64,000 nt of DNA from Artocarpus heterophyllus (GCA_025403435.1 CM046349.1:22404004-22468003); one strand, 5' to 3'. Positions 34,053 to 45,326 are shown, counted from the stretch's first letter. Notes: generated by a model not told the origin, from the letters alone. Translations and numbers: made by a program.

Positions 34053-34524
34053 CAAAGATTCTTTGTAGTTGCTGGCAACTTAACTTTTTGGGAGTGCTAT
34101 CTTTTGGGAAGGTTTAGAGCAACTCTTCCAACAGTCATCAACATTGACGATTCTGACTTCGAACTAGAAACTAAAATCATAGTTATAGATTAATGTTTGT
34201 ATTGCCTTTATGTTTTTTTTTTGTATTTGTTTGTTGTATATTTATTTTCTTTATTTTTCCTAAAAATCAAAAAAATTATTTCAAAAATTCATTAAAATGG
34301 TAGAAATTATGGAGGTTATAATCAGCACGATTAGTTGGTATTTTTGTATCAACGGCCTCTAGAAACGCATTTTAATGAAATAATTTTCAATGAATTTTTC
34401 TGAATTTTAGATTTTTTTAACCAAAAAAAAAAACTCAAAAACACAAAAATATTTTCATGTCTGAGTAATCTGTTAGGTTACTTTTCTTTGGCCCATTTTA
34501 GTTCAGCCCATTACTCTAGCATGC
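34053..34524 (+). other. Non-coding spacer after the protease, with a fold-back
   Basis: No coding motif. TTCATTAAAATG (34288-34299) pairs exactly with CATTTTAATGAA (34368-34379), and the flanking bases extend the match with a bulge. A similar fold-back lies after the second reading frame (35655-35787). Confidence 0.6.
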
Positions 34525-34926
34525 GTCTGAACAGTCTCCCCCGTGTCTGAACAGAAGTCTACCCCTTGTCTATAAAATATGTTACTGTGCATCCAAGCTC
34601 AGAAATCTTTGTTCTTTCTCTCTCTAAATTTCTTGTTCTCTCTCTCGAATTCTCTCTGTCTTCTCACTAAAATTCTGAGAAATTCTTCAATACTCTTTCA
34701 AAGTTCTTTAATCTTTCAAATAGAAGTCTGAACAGTCTCCCCCGTGTCTGAATAGAAGTCTACCCCTTGTCTATAAAATCTGTTACTGTGCATCCAAGCT
34801 CAGAAATCTTTGTTCTTTCTCTCTCTAAATTTTTTGTTCTCTCTCTCGAATTCTCTCTGTCTTCTCACTAAAATTCTGAGAAATTCTTCAATACTCTTTC
34901 AAAGTTCTTTAATCTTTCAAACACTT
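34525..34926 (+). promoter_or_regulatory. 201-base tandem duplication carrying a TATA box and CT-rich leader
   Basis: Two nearly identical units start at 34525 and 34726 (period 201). Each holds TCTCCCCCGTGTCTGAA, TATAAAAT (34571-34578 and 34772-34779), then a long CT-rich tract with TTCTCTCTCT words. A TATA box followed by a CT-rich untranslated leader is a typical plant promoter layout and the ATG of the next reading frame is 258 bases after the second TATA box. Promoter function is inferred. Confidence 0.6.
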
Positions 34927-35029
34927 TTCAATCTCCTTTTCTTCTGCTTCCACAAAAATCTTCACAAATCTCTCTCGAACTTTCTCTTAAAGCTTTCAAT
35001 TCACTCTCAAGAATCTCAATTTCTCAATC

Positions 35030-35585
35030 ATGGATTCGAAATATGAGCACTTAAAGAAATATTTCCCTTCACTTTCTCAAAGAGAAATCAGAAAGAAGTA
35101 CAAAACTAGAGTCACTCGTCTTTGGGTACTTTCATGTTTTAAGCTTCCTACTGATATTAAGATGTACATAGAAGGTCTTGCTCATTCAAGTGATGTGAAC
35201 AATGTAGGTTTGCCTAGTATGGGTACAAGTCTGTGTGCTAGAAAAAGAAGAGCTCGTCGTATGGAGTCAAAATGTCATAAATGTTCTCGTCAAACTTGTT
35301 CTGGAAAATGTCCCTCACCTGGTTTCGTATCTAGAAATAGGGAAGATAAAATTCAGTTCTGTAAAAATGGTCTTAAAAATGAAAACTTAGAAGATCTCTG
35401 AGTTTCTCTTGAGTCCCATCCAAGTGGATACGTCTGGGGGGCAAATGAAACAACTCTGGCCTCAATTTCATGAAGAAAAAGAACGTCTTGGGAATCTGAC
35501 GCTAAAAGACCCAATTGTTCAGTTTGCAAGAATGTTAGATGAAAAACAGACTCAAGATCCTTTTACTTCAGAACAAGGTCTGTAA
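35030..35585 (+). CDS. Additional reading frame of unknown function (basic, cysteine-rich)
   Basis: ATG at 35030 after an in-frame-clean CT-rich leader. The first 123 residues begin with a charged helix (MDSKYEHLKKYFPSL, then REIRKKYKTRVTRLW), a hydrophobic segment, an arginine-rich stretch (CARKRRARRMESK) and a cysteine cluster CHKCSRQTCSGKC (C-x2-C-x4-C-x3-C), which could bind zinc or nucleic acid. The stop at 35399-35401 follows NENLEDL. In the next frame (+1) a further ~62 codons are open to TAA at 35583-35585, with residues such as EFLLSPIQVDTSGGQMKQLW, so the ancestral protein was probably about 185 residues and a one-base change truncates it. I do not recognise the family; it is not RT, integrase, RNase H or an envelope-like protein by motif. 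Confidence 0.55.
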
Positions 35586-36243
35586 GGTATTTTTCTTTGT
35601 TTCTCTATGTGTTTATAAAAAATAATAATAAAATATATATAAAAAAAATTTTTTGATTGAAAATTTATTCGAGGTATGATCATGGTTTTAATGAAAAATC
35701 ATCAAAACGGCTGAGTAATGGAATTTCTGGAAACACGTTTTGATGAAAAAAAGTTTTCTTCAACTCATTCTCGAATAAAATTTCATCAACAAAAAGATTT
35801 TTATTTTTGTGATTTGTACAGATGTTGTTTAATAATTGTGATAGTATTGTTTATCTTATAATAATAATATCTTGATTTTTCTTCTTTTATCAGATGCATA
35901 ATTTTCTTCGGTAGGTATCTTGTGTGTCAGATAAGCTTTGCTTCAAATTTTAAAATTTAGTCCCATTTGTCAAAAGTTGCATAGTAAAGTCTAGTTTGTC
36001 AAAAAGTTAATAGTGTTGTCAGGTACAAGTTGTCTGCAGGTGTGTCGCATTTATCTATCCTTGTCTGTCATTACAGCTGTCTTTATTTAATTTTACCCAA
36101 CGTTCTCTTTAGGTGTCTATAAAATCCTTTCAGTTCTTAAGTTTTTCTCAGAGCAAATTTATAAGATAGAGTCAGTAAAAAAAAAAGTAACTTTTGTCTG
36201 TTTTAAGTTTTATCGCTTTAGTTGCTAGAGACTAGCAATAAGC
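35586..36243 (+). other. 3' non-coding part of the Athila-type interior
   Basis: Holds a fold-back (outer stem 35655-35673 with 35770-35787; inner stem TCATCAAAACG 35699-35709 with CGTTTTGATGA 35736-35746), a third TATAAAA (36118-36124) in a context like the duplicated promoter segment, and a perfect hairpin TTGCTAG-AGA-CTAGCAA (36222-36238) just before the polypurine tract. Confidence 0.6.
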
Positions 36244-36256
36244 TGGTTGGGGGGTG
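36244..36256 (+). other. Polypurine tract of the Athila-type element
   Basis: GGTTGGGGGGTG directly before TGATGAGA of the 3' LTR. It would prime plus-strand DNA synthesis. Confidence 0.75.
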
Positions 36257-38377
36257 TGATGAGACTGTAAAAGTGTACATTTTCTAAGGCTTAAATAATT
36301 TGTTTAAGCTTTTATTTCTCATTAAATCCTCTAATTAATAGCATTTTGTATTAATAAGTATTTTTGTGTCATGGTGTGAAAATATGTTTAAAAATACGTT
36401 TTTAGTGTGTTTTTAAGTTTTTAGTAATTATTGGAGTCATTTTAGTGTGTTAAATAAGTGTCTAGTCTGTAAATAGTCAAAACCGTAAAAGTAATGCAGT
36501 TATTTTATTTTGAGTTTTAGTGTGTTTGGTAGTGTGTTTTAAGTTTATAAATATGTCTTATTATATTTTTAGTAATTTTTAAAAATATTTCCAAGTCATA
36601 AAAATTATATTTGTGCTCAACCGCTAGAAACTGGAAATTTTAGGAGTTTTTATCTATTTTTGTGTGTTTTATTTTAAAATAAATATTTTTAATAAATATT
36701 ATGTTTGTAAAATAATTAATATTAGTGTGTTTGTGATTTTAGATTTGAAATCTGGAGAAAAAATGGAGCAAAACGACACCAAAACAGATAAAATCGGACA
36801 TCAAATGCATCAAAAAGATAAAATAAAATTCGAATTTAAATTAAATGGGACACGTGGCATCATGAGAGCCGTTAGATCACCTGCCAAATCAATCTCAGCC
36901 ATCCGAGGAAGAGACGTGTGTCAACACGTCATTCGGTGCGTCAGCAGAACCTCAAAGTGCGATCCACGTGTCGGGATATGATTGGCGCGTGCTTTACACG
37001 CATCGACAAAGTTGAGCATGTCCCAGAGGGTGCAATAGGCTTGTCCGATCGAGTGCGGTCGTGTTCACATGCATCCATTCTCTGAACCGTCAGATCTGAA
37101 TTCTTTGACTCATCCATCGGCCTTAAATCGTCGTTCCACCTGGCCCAATTTGCGAGCGTCTGGCAGCCGTTGGATCGAGCAATTAACGGCCACGATCAGC
37201 CCGTGTAAGTGTTGCAGTGTACCGCGAGGCAAAGAATCTCAAAGATAGATTTGCACTCTCACGAACGCGGATCAGCGTGAAAGAAGAAGGAAAATAATTC
37301 AACATCGTCAACTTTCAACAAGAAATGACATTAATTATAAGTGGACGTATGCAAAGCTAATTCGCTATAAATACCGAGGCTTTTGCCTCAGTTGAGGGGG
37401 CCTCCTCACGGCATAAAAATGTTGTTTTAATAATTATAGTCTAGTTTTTATTTTAGTTTTCAGTCTCGTTTCTTGTAAAATATTTTCTAGTTTATGTTGT
37501 AAAAATTATGTTTAATAATATTAGTAGTACTTTATTAATTATGTCTTTCTAAATTTCTTTTTAGCTGAGGGGAGAGGGGGAAATTCTGGTAAAATTATCT
37601 TAAATATTTTTGGTTTTTCTTAGTTTTCTAAGCTGTTGTAATGCCAAAATATTATCTTAGAAAACCTAGAATTTCAATATTTTCTTAGCTAGAACTCTGC
37701 CAAAATCACGGTTCTGATTTATCGATGACATAGACTGGCACGGATAATGCTTGGGAGGACCTTGATTACTCGTAGACAGAGAATGGCTCGGTAAATGCTT
37801 AACTTACTATCTTGGTTGTTATTTTAGTTAGGTTATGTTGAAATGCTGCTTATTTATTAAGTTGAGTTTTTGCTGCATTATAGACATGGAATGGCACAGT
37901 AAATGCTTGGTAAATCTTGATTTATTGTCGACATAGGATGACATAGTGTATACTTAAACCAACTAATAAATAAAAAGATAAACTAAAATACATTGAAAAT
38001 AATTGTCAAACTAGAACCTTTGAACCTCAGCCCTGTTATTATTGTTTTCTTACTTCCTTAAATTGTCGTTATTATTGTTGTTACTCTGCTTAAATTATTA
38101 TTTGTATTTCTTGTTATTAAAGTTCCAAATTATCAAAATTTAAAGATGAAAAATGTTGTAAAAAAATGTGTAAATATTGTAAATACATTCTGTGAATAAT
38201 AAATATTAATCCTCAAATTTTTTAGTTTAAATAAAAAGAAAAAGTTAATATAATACATGTACTGAAACTAAATAAATCCTTCCTTGTGGGTTCGACCTCG
38301 GATTCACCGAGAAAATATTACTTGAGACAACCTTATACTTGAGGTTAGTTTAAAATGCAAAAATAGACGCGAGACCA
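36257..38377 (+). mobile_element. 3' LTR of the Athila-type element
   Basis: Matches 28562-30680 almost throughout with scattered substitutions, including TATAAAT at 37366-37372. Ends GAGACCA at 38377, followed by GCAGG and the rest of the copia LTR. Confidence 0.9.
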
Positions 38378-38428
38378 GCAGGCCGAACAGGCCAGTTCGG
38401 CAGGCCGACCACATCATCCGGCAGGCCG
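38378..38428. repeat. Phased palindrome array of the copia 3' LTR, split by the Athila insertion
   Basis: Units CGGCAGGCCG at 38398 and 38419 (21 bases apart); the other two are on the far side of the insertion at 28534 and 28555 (21 apart). The target duplication ACAAG/GCAGG is inside the second unit. Confidence 0.85.
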
Positions 38429-39868
38429 AACTCACGAGAAAAAATCTCCACGAATCTTTTATTTTCCACCCGAGATTCTAAGTGATGAAGTCTCAGTTTT
38501 GATTCAAATAACCCAATAGAGAAGTTATCTGATCAAAACAAACTTTATCAAGATAATCTCTAAGAAAATAAATCAATTCACAATAATTCTACAAGTTTAT
38601 CTTGTTCTAATTTGTCCAAAATTAAAACAACCGATAAACAGACAAGAATTATCTGATCACAATAATTCAACAAGTTTATCTTGAACTAATTTCTTACAAA
38701 ATTAATTCAACCAATAAACAGACATGAATTATTTGATTCTTACAAATTTTAAACCAATCTAATAAATTCGACATAAGTCACTAATTATTAAAAAAGCACG
38801 CCGTGTCGTTACAGGATTTTGTGAGCGAGCAAAGCGGACCAAAATGGACCTATAAAGTTCAAGCTCGTGATAATTATGAAACCCAATATCCCAGATATAC
38901 ATTTCACAATTATCAACTCCAACGCTACTCCACTAAAAGCTTGGAGCTGTACTCTCAAACTTTATAGAATTACGAAGCTCATGTAGCTAAGTCTCCATGA
39001 CATATCATAGTGTATCGTATCCCCAAATGATCATCCATAATCGGCTTAAGGACAAGTTCTGTCTTACCTTCCCGATTATTTTTATCTTACGTTCCATTGT
39101 CTCACCATTAGAAAGCTTACCATCCAAAGATAGTATATCATTCGGTTACACCTATGTATCCAAATGGTTGAGCGCTCCAGTTTTCCAATTACAGGACAAC
39201 GAATATAACAGGATATAATTACTCCTAAAGATGAGCTATGCATTCCATATCTATGAATAACAAGTATACGCTATCAAGAGTCATACCTCCAAGGTACCGG
39301 CATACATACCACTATAGAGATGTGGGAGTCACCCATTGGTACATCAAAAGACACAAGTCGAGACAACGGGCCTACTATTCATCTCAGGATTAAGATGCAA
39401 TACAAATGACTGTCTAAAGTGAATCGATTTGCCAAGACAGAATTATTAATCCAAATCAATTCACTTTATGTCCCGATCCAACACATCGTCACCTATGACA
39501 ACGTGCCAATGTTTCTATTCGCGGAGTCCAACTCCGATGGTCAAGACAAACCATCTCCCAAAAGGGATACAAACAACATAACAATCTTTACATGAATAAA
39601 GCGCCCAACTTTATTCCCTCAATTGCGGATCATATGTTTTAGACCGTCACCTTAAGAATCGTGTCTTCCACATAATCAGTCCATCATATGCCCAATTCTT
39701 AAGGATTAGACTGACAGTCTCAGACTACAGTTTGCTTATCATACATTCAACAAATATGAACGTAAAGAGGACAAGATTTGGTATATATAAATGAATAAAT
39801 TCTTTATTCATAAAAATGTCTCCAAAAACGTATTACATTTTTACTCCTTAGGGCATACATGTCTAACA
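38383..39868 (-). mobile_element. 3' LTR of the minus-strand copia, inner (U3-side) part
   Basis: Continues the LTR broken at 28561: starts in the palindrome array (units at 38398 and 38419), and ends CATGTCTAACA at 39868 (minus-strand start TGTTAGACATG). Matches 55625-57106. Together with 28003-28561 it gives about 2.04 kb. Confidence 0.88.
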
Positions 39869-39906
39869 ATCTCCCACTTGCACTAAGTGAGTAAATACAG
39901 CAAATT

Positions 39907-40725
39907 TCACATCCTCATAGCTTCCACATGCCTCTCGAAGACTCTCCTAGTAAGTGTCTTCGTAAATGGATCAGCTAAATTGTCCTCTGATGCGATCTTG
40001 TACACCGTGACATGCCCGCCCTCAACGAAGTCCTTTATCATATGATACTTCCGATCAATATGCTTACTCTTCTTGTGAAATCTTGGTTCCTTAGCATTAG
40101 GTACCGCCGCACTGTTGTCACAGTACAGTGATACTGCTTTATCCATACCAGGAACTACCTCAAGATCCTCAAGGAACTTGCGGAGCCACACTGCTTCTTT
40201 TGAAGCATCACTAGCTGTCACATACTCGGCCTCCATCGTTGAATCTGAAAGGCAATCTTGCTTCGCACTTCTCCAACTGATGGCACCGCCACCCAGAGTA
40301 AACACAAACCCCAAAGTCAATTTCCTGGAATCTATACAGGATTGAAAATCTGAATCAGTGTATCCTAGAGGAGTTAAATCCTCACCCGTATACACAAGCA
40401 TATACCCTCGAGTCCTTCTCAGGTACTTGAAAATATGCTTTACCGTAACCCAATGGTTCGGTCCTGGATCCGCCTGAAATCGACTTACAATCCTGACCGC
40501 ATAGCTAATATCTAGTCGTGTGCAAAGCATGGCATACATGAGACTACCCACTGCCGAAGCATAAGGCACCTTCTTCATGTATTCTCTTTCTTCATAAGAC
40601 TTTGGAGAGTCTTTCTTAGAAAGAGTAATTTCAGACCTAGATGGTTGCCCACCTTTCTTAGAATCCTGCATTGCAAACCTCCTGAGAATTTTATCTATGT
40701 AGCCAGCCTGAGACAAAGCTATCAT
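39907..40725 (-). pseudogene. pol: RT end and RNase H of the minus-strand copia
   Basis: The segment covers the RT end ([14 protein letters not shown]), the [23 protein letters not shown] block, RNase H with [33 protein letters not shown] and STMEAEY, then SLYCDNSAAVPNAKEP and HIDRKYHMIKDFV at the end. The catalytic D-E-D residues remain. It matches the plus-strand copy at 52120-52960 closely. Stop codons between 40725 and 40806 (a TAG where the plus copy has CAG) separate it from RT. It ends about 40 bases before the LTR. Confidence 0.88.
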
Positions 40726-40805
40726 TTTGTTCTTCCTATCCTGAAAGATCTGGATACCGAGAACAAAATTAGCCTCACCTAAGTCCTTAATGTCAAACTA
40801 CTTGG

Positions 40806-41990
40806 TCAACCATAATTTGACCGATGACAATGCCCCAACGTCATTGCAAAATAGCAAATGTCATCTACATAAACACATGGTTCATCCACATTTTGTGAGA
40901 ACCCATAAGTCTTGATCACTTGATCAAATCTCATGTTCCAAGAACAAGAAGCCTGCTTAAGTCCATAAATAGACTTTAGCAGCTTACAAACCTTACCCTC
41001 TTGACCCGCGACCTTGAACCCGTCTGGTTGTTCCATATAGATGGACTCATCAAGATAGCCATTCAGAAAAGCCATCTTGACATCCATCTGCCAAATCTCG
41101 TAGTCGAAAGCGGTAGCTATGGACAAGAGAATCCGGATAGACTTAAGCATGGCTACAGGCGAAAAGGTTTCCTCATAATCGATTCCTTCCTTTTGCGTAT
41201 AACCCTTAGCTTCCAGTCTAACCTTAAAGGTTTCGACCTTTCCATCCACTCCTCTTTTCCTCTTGTAGATCCACTTACACCCTATGGGTTTTACCCCTTC
41301 AGGAAGATCCACAAGCTCCCAGACCCGATTAGTCTCCATAGACTTCATCTCTATGTTCATGGCCTCTGTCCAGAGTCTTGAATCAACATCCTCCATGGCT
41401 TCTGCGTAAGTATAAGGATCCATGTCATGTTCATCCGGTTCAGCCAAAAAGACTTCACCATTGAACATATACCTTTCAGGTTGACGCTCGATCCTCCCAC
41501 TACGCCGAAGCCCCTGAGGTTGTTGTTCAGGTTTGTTTGGTTTTTCTACACCGATCGGAATGGTTTCGTTCAGAACCTCTGGAGTGAACGAATCACCCCT
41601 TAACTCCTCAAGCACCACTTTGCTTCGAGGTTTAAAGTTGTCCATGTAACTCTCCTCAAGGAAAGTTGCATTAGTTGAAACCACGACTTTATTTTCCTTT
41701 GGGTTATAAAAATAACCCCCTTTAGTCCCTTTTGGATATCCTACAAACACGCAAACTTCTGAACGTGCTTTCAACTTATTCGGATCCTTAAACAGGACAT
41801 GAGCTGGACATCCCCATATGCGAATATGGTTTAAGGATGTCTTCCATCTTGTCCACAACTCATGAGGAGTTTTAGGGACTGATTTTGAAGGCACATTGTT
41901 CAAAAGATAACATGCGGTTTGTAGTGCATATCCCCAAAAGGATAAAGGCAATGATGAATAACTCATCATGGACCAAATCATGTCCAACAA
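40806..41990 (-). pseudogene. pol: Integrase C-terminal and RT of the minus-strand copia
   Basis: Starts in the integrase core end (LLDM-type helix, here [23 protein letters not shown]), passes the [21 protein letters not shown] and GCPAHV blocks, the variable linker, then RT from [24 protein letters not shown] through [25 protein letters not shown] and [20 protein letters not shown]. Just before the active site 42 bases are missing relative to the plus-strand copy, so CVY joins VDD directly; a one-base loss follows and the frame ends. The deletion has TA at both ends, fitting a small repeat-mediated loss. Confidence 0.87.
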
Positions 41991-42118
41991 GTCCTATTCC
42001 TTCTCTCCGCTACGCCATTCTACTGCAGAGTGCCCGGCGTAGTCAAATGGGATAAAATCCCATTCTCTAACAAGTGTCCCAAGAACTCATCAGAAAGGTA
42101 TTCCCCACCTCGATCAGA

Positions 42119-42862
42119 TCAAAGTGCCTTTATGGGTCTACCCAATTGCTTTTCCATTTCAACCCGAAACTCCCTGAACTTATCATAAGTTTCGCTTTTG
42201 TGGTGCATTAGGTACACATACCCATATCTTGAGTAATCGTCAATAAAAGTGACAAAGTACTCATACCCTCCTCGTGCCTGGATGTTCATTGGTCCGCAAA
42301 CATCACTATGCACAAGTTCTAGAACCCCTTCGGCCCTATTGCCCTTAGACCCGTATGATCTTTTGGTCATTTTACCCTCCAAACAAGATTCACATTGAGG
42401 TACAGATTCCACCTTTAAGTGACTTAAAGGTCCATCCCTTACCAACCTTTGAATCCTATTCAGGTTAATATGGCCAAGGCACAAATGCCAAAGATAAGTC
42501 TTATTAGAGTGAGAAGTTTTAAGTCTTTTTGAGTCATTATCATTTATCTCAGCATTAAGCAATAAGTCCATCTTAGGTTTGATAAAATATAGATTACTTT
42601 GCATCCATCCAGAACAGATAAAAGATTTGTTTTTACGAATCACCACTTTTTCATTAAAAGATACCACGTAGGTGTCTTTAAATAAAGAAGATACAGAAAT
42701 TAAATTCCTTTTAAATTTGGGAACATAAAAACAATCTCGCAAAATTAAATTCCTATAATTATCAAAATAAAGATGGACATCTCCCACTGCTTCCGCTGAG
42801 ACCAAGGATCCATCACCCATCCGTAGCGTTAAGTCTTCACACAGTAGACTTCTCGTTTCTAT
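42119..42862 (-). pseudogene. pol: Pre-integrase and integrase core of the minus-strand copia
   Basis: Begins just after the missing protease segment: RMGDGSLVSAEAVGDVHLYFDN and the LRDCFYVPKFKRNLISVSSL block, then the zinc-binding domain (LWHLCLGHINLNRIQRLVRDG with PQCESCLEGKM) and the core VHSDVCGPMNIQ, TFIDDYSRYGYVYL. It stops at TGA at 42119, where the plus copy has CGA (arginine). Beyond, the core continues to the GTPQ region with TAG in place of the second glutamine of Q-Q-NGVAERRN, a stop shared with the plus-strand copy. Confidence 0.87.
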
Positions 42863-43691
42863 GAATCCCTCCCTTGGAAAGGAAGTCATTGCAATGCTTC
42901 TTTATATGCCCGACCTTACCACAAAAGAAGCATTTAAGCTTCTTTGGGTTCTTCTTCTTCTTCTTCTTCTTGCTCTTAGTAGCAGCAGGAATAGAAGACT
43001 TTCCACTCTTGGCCCGTTGCTTCTTTCCATTCCCAGAGTTAGGATTAGAACCAGAAGCAGCTACCATATTGGCCTCACCACCAACAGGAGACTCCCAGAT
43101 CAGCAGTTCAAACTCCTGTAACTATTTCATTAGTTATGTCAAGGTCATATCTCGTCTATTACTTAAGTTAAAAGTAGCTCTAAATGGAATAAATTCCTTA
43201 GACAGAGTCTCAAAGACCATAGTCATCTGAGTTTCAGCATCGATGTCGGCTCCATTGGTTTGAGCCTTAGCGAGGTAACCCATGACCAACATCATGTGCT
43301 CCTTTATAGATGTCCCCGGTCTCTGTCTACAGTTTAAGAGTTTCTGAAGCGCCCCTTGCCGCTTTGTTATGGTCTGGCCTCCAAACATGTCCTCAAGATT
43401 ATCCAAGATCTGCTTCGCAGTCTCATAATCCTGATGTTGAGCCTGCAGCACGTTGTTCATGCTAGCCATAACATAGCAGCGGCCCTGATCATTAGCATCT
43501 TTTCAGCGGTCGTACGCTTGGAATTGCTCATTACTTGAGTCTCCCGTAGGATCGGGAGGACAAGGAGTTGTCAGTACATATTTCAGTTTCTCAAAGGAAA
43601 GGACGATGTCTAGGTTCCATTTCCAATCGTTATAATTCTCACCGGTTAATTGGTTTTTGTCAAGTATCGATGATAAAGCGTTTTTAGACAT
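42837..43691 (-). pseudogene. gag: Gag of the minus-strand copia, ending at a splice-like junction
   Basis: The start ATG is at 43691 (MSKNALSSILDKNQLTGENY). The UBN2-type block QHQDYETAKQILDNLEDMFGGQ and the LNCRQRPGTSIKEHMMLVMGYLAKAQ segment follow, then KKKKNPKKLKCFFCGKVGHIKKHC, an intact CCHC zinc knuckle. The frame is continuous apart from stops at 43503-43505 (TGA), 43134-43136 (TAA) and one nearby TAG. At 42869/42868 the sequence GGGAG joins GGATTC: 104 bases that carry the protease site in the plus-strand copy are absent, and a stop follows ten to twelve codons later at 42837. This is what a spliced Gag messenger would encode. Confidence 0.88.
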
Positions 43692-45326
43692 TTTCAATCT
43701 ACAATAAAGAATCATATATCAAACATAAGCAAACATATATAATAATTTAGTAAGATAACACAATCATGTAAAATCATACAAATGTGTTTATGTGTCAAAA
43801 CCTTGAAAATATCACAACCTTACAACGATAATTCCCAACTCAGAATTCATCAAGCTCCTAGGGGAGTCATGCTAAATTCAATCAGGAACACGGATCCCCT
43901 CCTAATTAATATATACCATCCAGGACCCGTATTATCCAGCATATACTAATAATCGTTTCTTTGGCCATTAATTTTATTAACAGAGCTCCTAGGGGAGGTT
44001 AATAATAAAATTAATGTGAGTGTATAACCATCGTTTCAATATTTTATCCATGATTTATAATCACAACCTAAGGGTGTGCAACCATAAATCATACAAAAAT
44101 ACCTTATCCTTTCAGAGATCCAATCTGGTACATGATAGAAATCCCTTCCTAGGGGTCGGGACCACCATGTTCTTCCTATGCACCAACGATGGAGGCCTTA
44201 GGTCCTCTCTTTGAAAACCTTCTCCCACTCAATCTTTTGAAGTCAAGGTTTTATTTTAAAATTATGCATGAACAATTTTAATATGAGTGGCACTCCCTAT
44301 TCTATATGACATGTTATCAATATACATGGTAAATCATATTATAATGTAGACAAGCAAAGCAATCAAGCAAAGCTACAAGCAAAATAATAATAGCCGTAAT
44401 ATTATGGTTCCACCCTAGAGAATAGAAAACTAAGATTCCAAGAGAATAATCGAGACATTTATCAATTCTTCATCCTTGAATGCTCAAGCTGTATCCTTCT
44501 TCATATAATATCTATCTTCAACTCTTCAATCCCGTATGAATCGAATACTTCATATTTCCGGTCATATCCAAATTTAATGTTTCTCAGAATCGTCTCAAAA
44601 ATAAAATTAAAACTGCATCGAAAAAATTGCACCTTTTCTAGACACACAGCAGCTCTCGGTCGGCAGGCCGATCTGGGTGATCGGCCTACCGGTCTTGCTT
44701 CATCGGCCTGCCGATCTGATACATCGGCCCCCCGATCCATGCAGGTTTGGTCTGCTGGCAGAGCACCAAATTTTCTGCCCCACTGTCGGCCTGCCGGACC
44801 ACACGTCCGGCCCGCCGATCTGTGACCTTTGGCCTGCAGAACTATGAGGTCCGGCATGCCGACCGAGCAGAAAACCCTCAATCCAGAAAATACAATTTTA
44901 ATGCAATTCATGAATTTTATTTTCAACAATTCAAAAATATAAAATTAGAGACTCAGGAAATACCTAGAGGCGCCATCATCAATCTTCAAGATCCGACTTC
45001 TCGTTCCATCTTCTCCGAACAATTATTTAATTACAAAATTCTTACAAATTAAAAATTAAATACCAATTCCTAGACGGAGATGATAGTCCGCTATCTAATT
45101 ACATGAAAAACCTAGATACACATTCTAACCTCTAAGGAACCATAACCGGTATTAATTAATTAATAAATAATTAAACAACGATTTAATCAACCATAATTAA
45201 TTAATAAACATTCACCACATAATCCATGACAACATATATATTTTATAGAAACCTAGAGTGCCATCTTTCTATAAAATTCAATTCAAGCGTAGGAGAGATT
45301 AAGATCACAAAATTTATGCATATAAC
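43692..45326 (-). other. Leader of the minus-strand copia (main part)
   Basis: Non-coding sequence between primer-binding site and Gag, matching 47395-49007 of the plus-strand copy in reverse. It contains the eight-unit palindrome array (44661-44861). The last bases ATAAC (45322-45326) are the target duplication of the plus-strand copia. Open frames at 44501-44929 and 44577-44825 overlap the palindromes on both strands and are not genes. Confidence 0.8.
44661..44861. repeat. Phased palindrome array, eight units, in the copia leader (minus copy)
   Basis: Units start at 44661, 44682, 44704, 44725, 44787, 44808, 44830 and 44852. Spacings are 21, 22, 21, 62, 21, 22 and 22; 62 is close to three steps. 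Cores are CGGCAGGCCG, CGGCCTACCG, CGGCCTGCCG, CGGCCCCCCG, CGGCCTGCCG, CGGCCCGCCG, TGGCCTGCAG and CGGCATGCCG. Confidence 0.85.

Larger units (their letters stand above)
28562..38377 (+). mobile_element. Non-autonomous Athila-type Ty3/gypsy element
   Basis: Two LTRs (28562-30680 and 36257-38377, 2119 and 2121 bases) both begin TGATGAGA and end GCGAGACCA and differ at few positions. Next to the 5' LTR is TTTGGCGCCGTTGCTGGGGA, the primer-binding sequence style of Athila elements, and before the 3' LTR is the polypurine tract GGTTGGGGGG. The interior encodes Athila-type Gag and protease, then a separate small reading frame. No RT, RNase H or integrase motif is present. Flanks ACAAG (28557-28561) and GCAGG (38378-38382) look like a 5-base target duplication with two transitions. 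Confidence 0.88.

Noticed and set aside
40115..40345. Plus-strand frames inside minus-strand copia pol (also 41001-41381, 42861-43230)
   Set aside because: Shadows of the pol and gag frames, mirrored in the opposite orientation in the plus-strand copy.
44501..44929. 142-residue frame over the leader palindrome array (also 47729-48019 and 47789-48010)
   Set aside because: Its composition (Cys, Arg, Pro, Gly, Ala) comes from the repeated GC-rich palindromes, on both strands at once.
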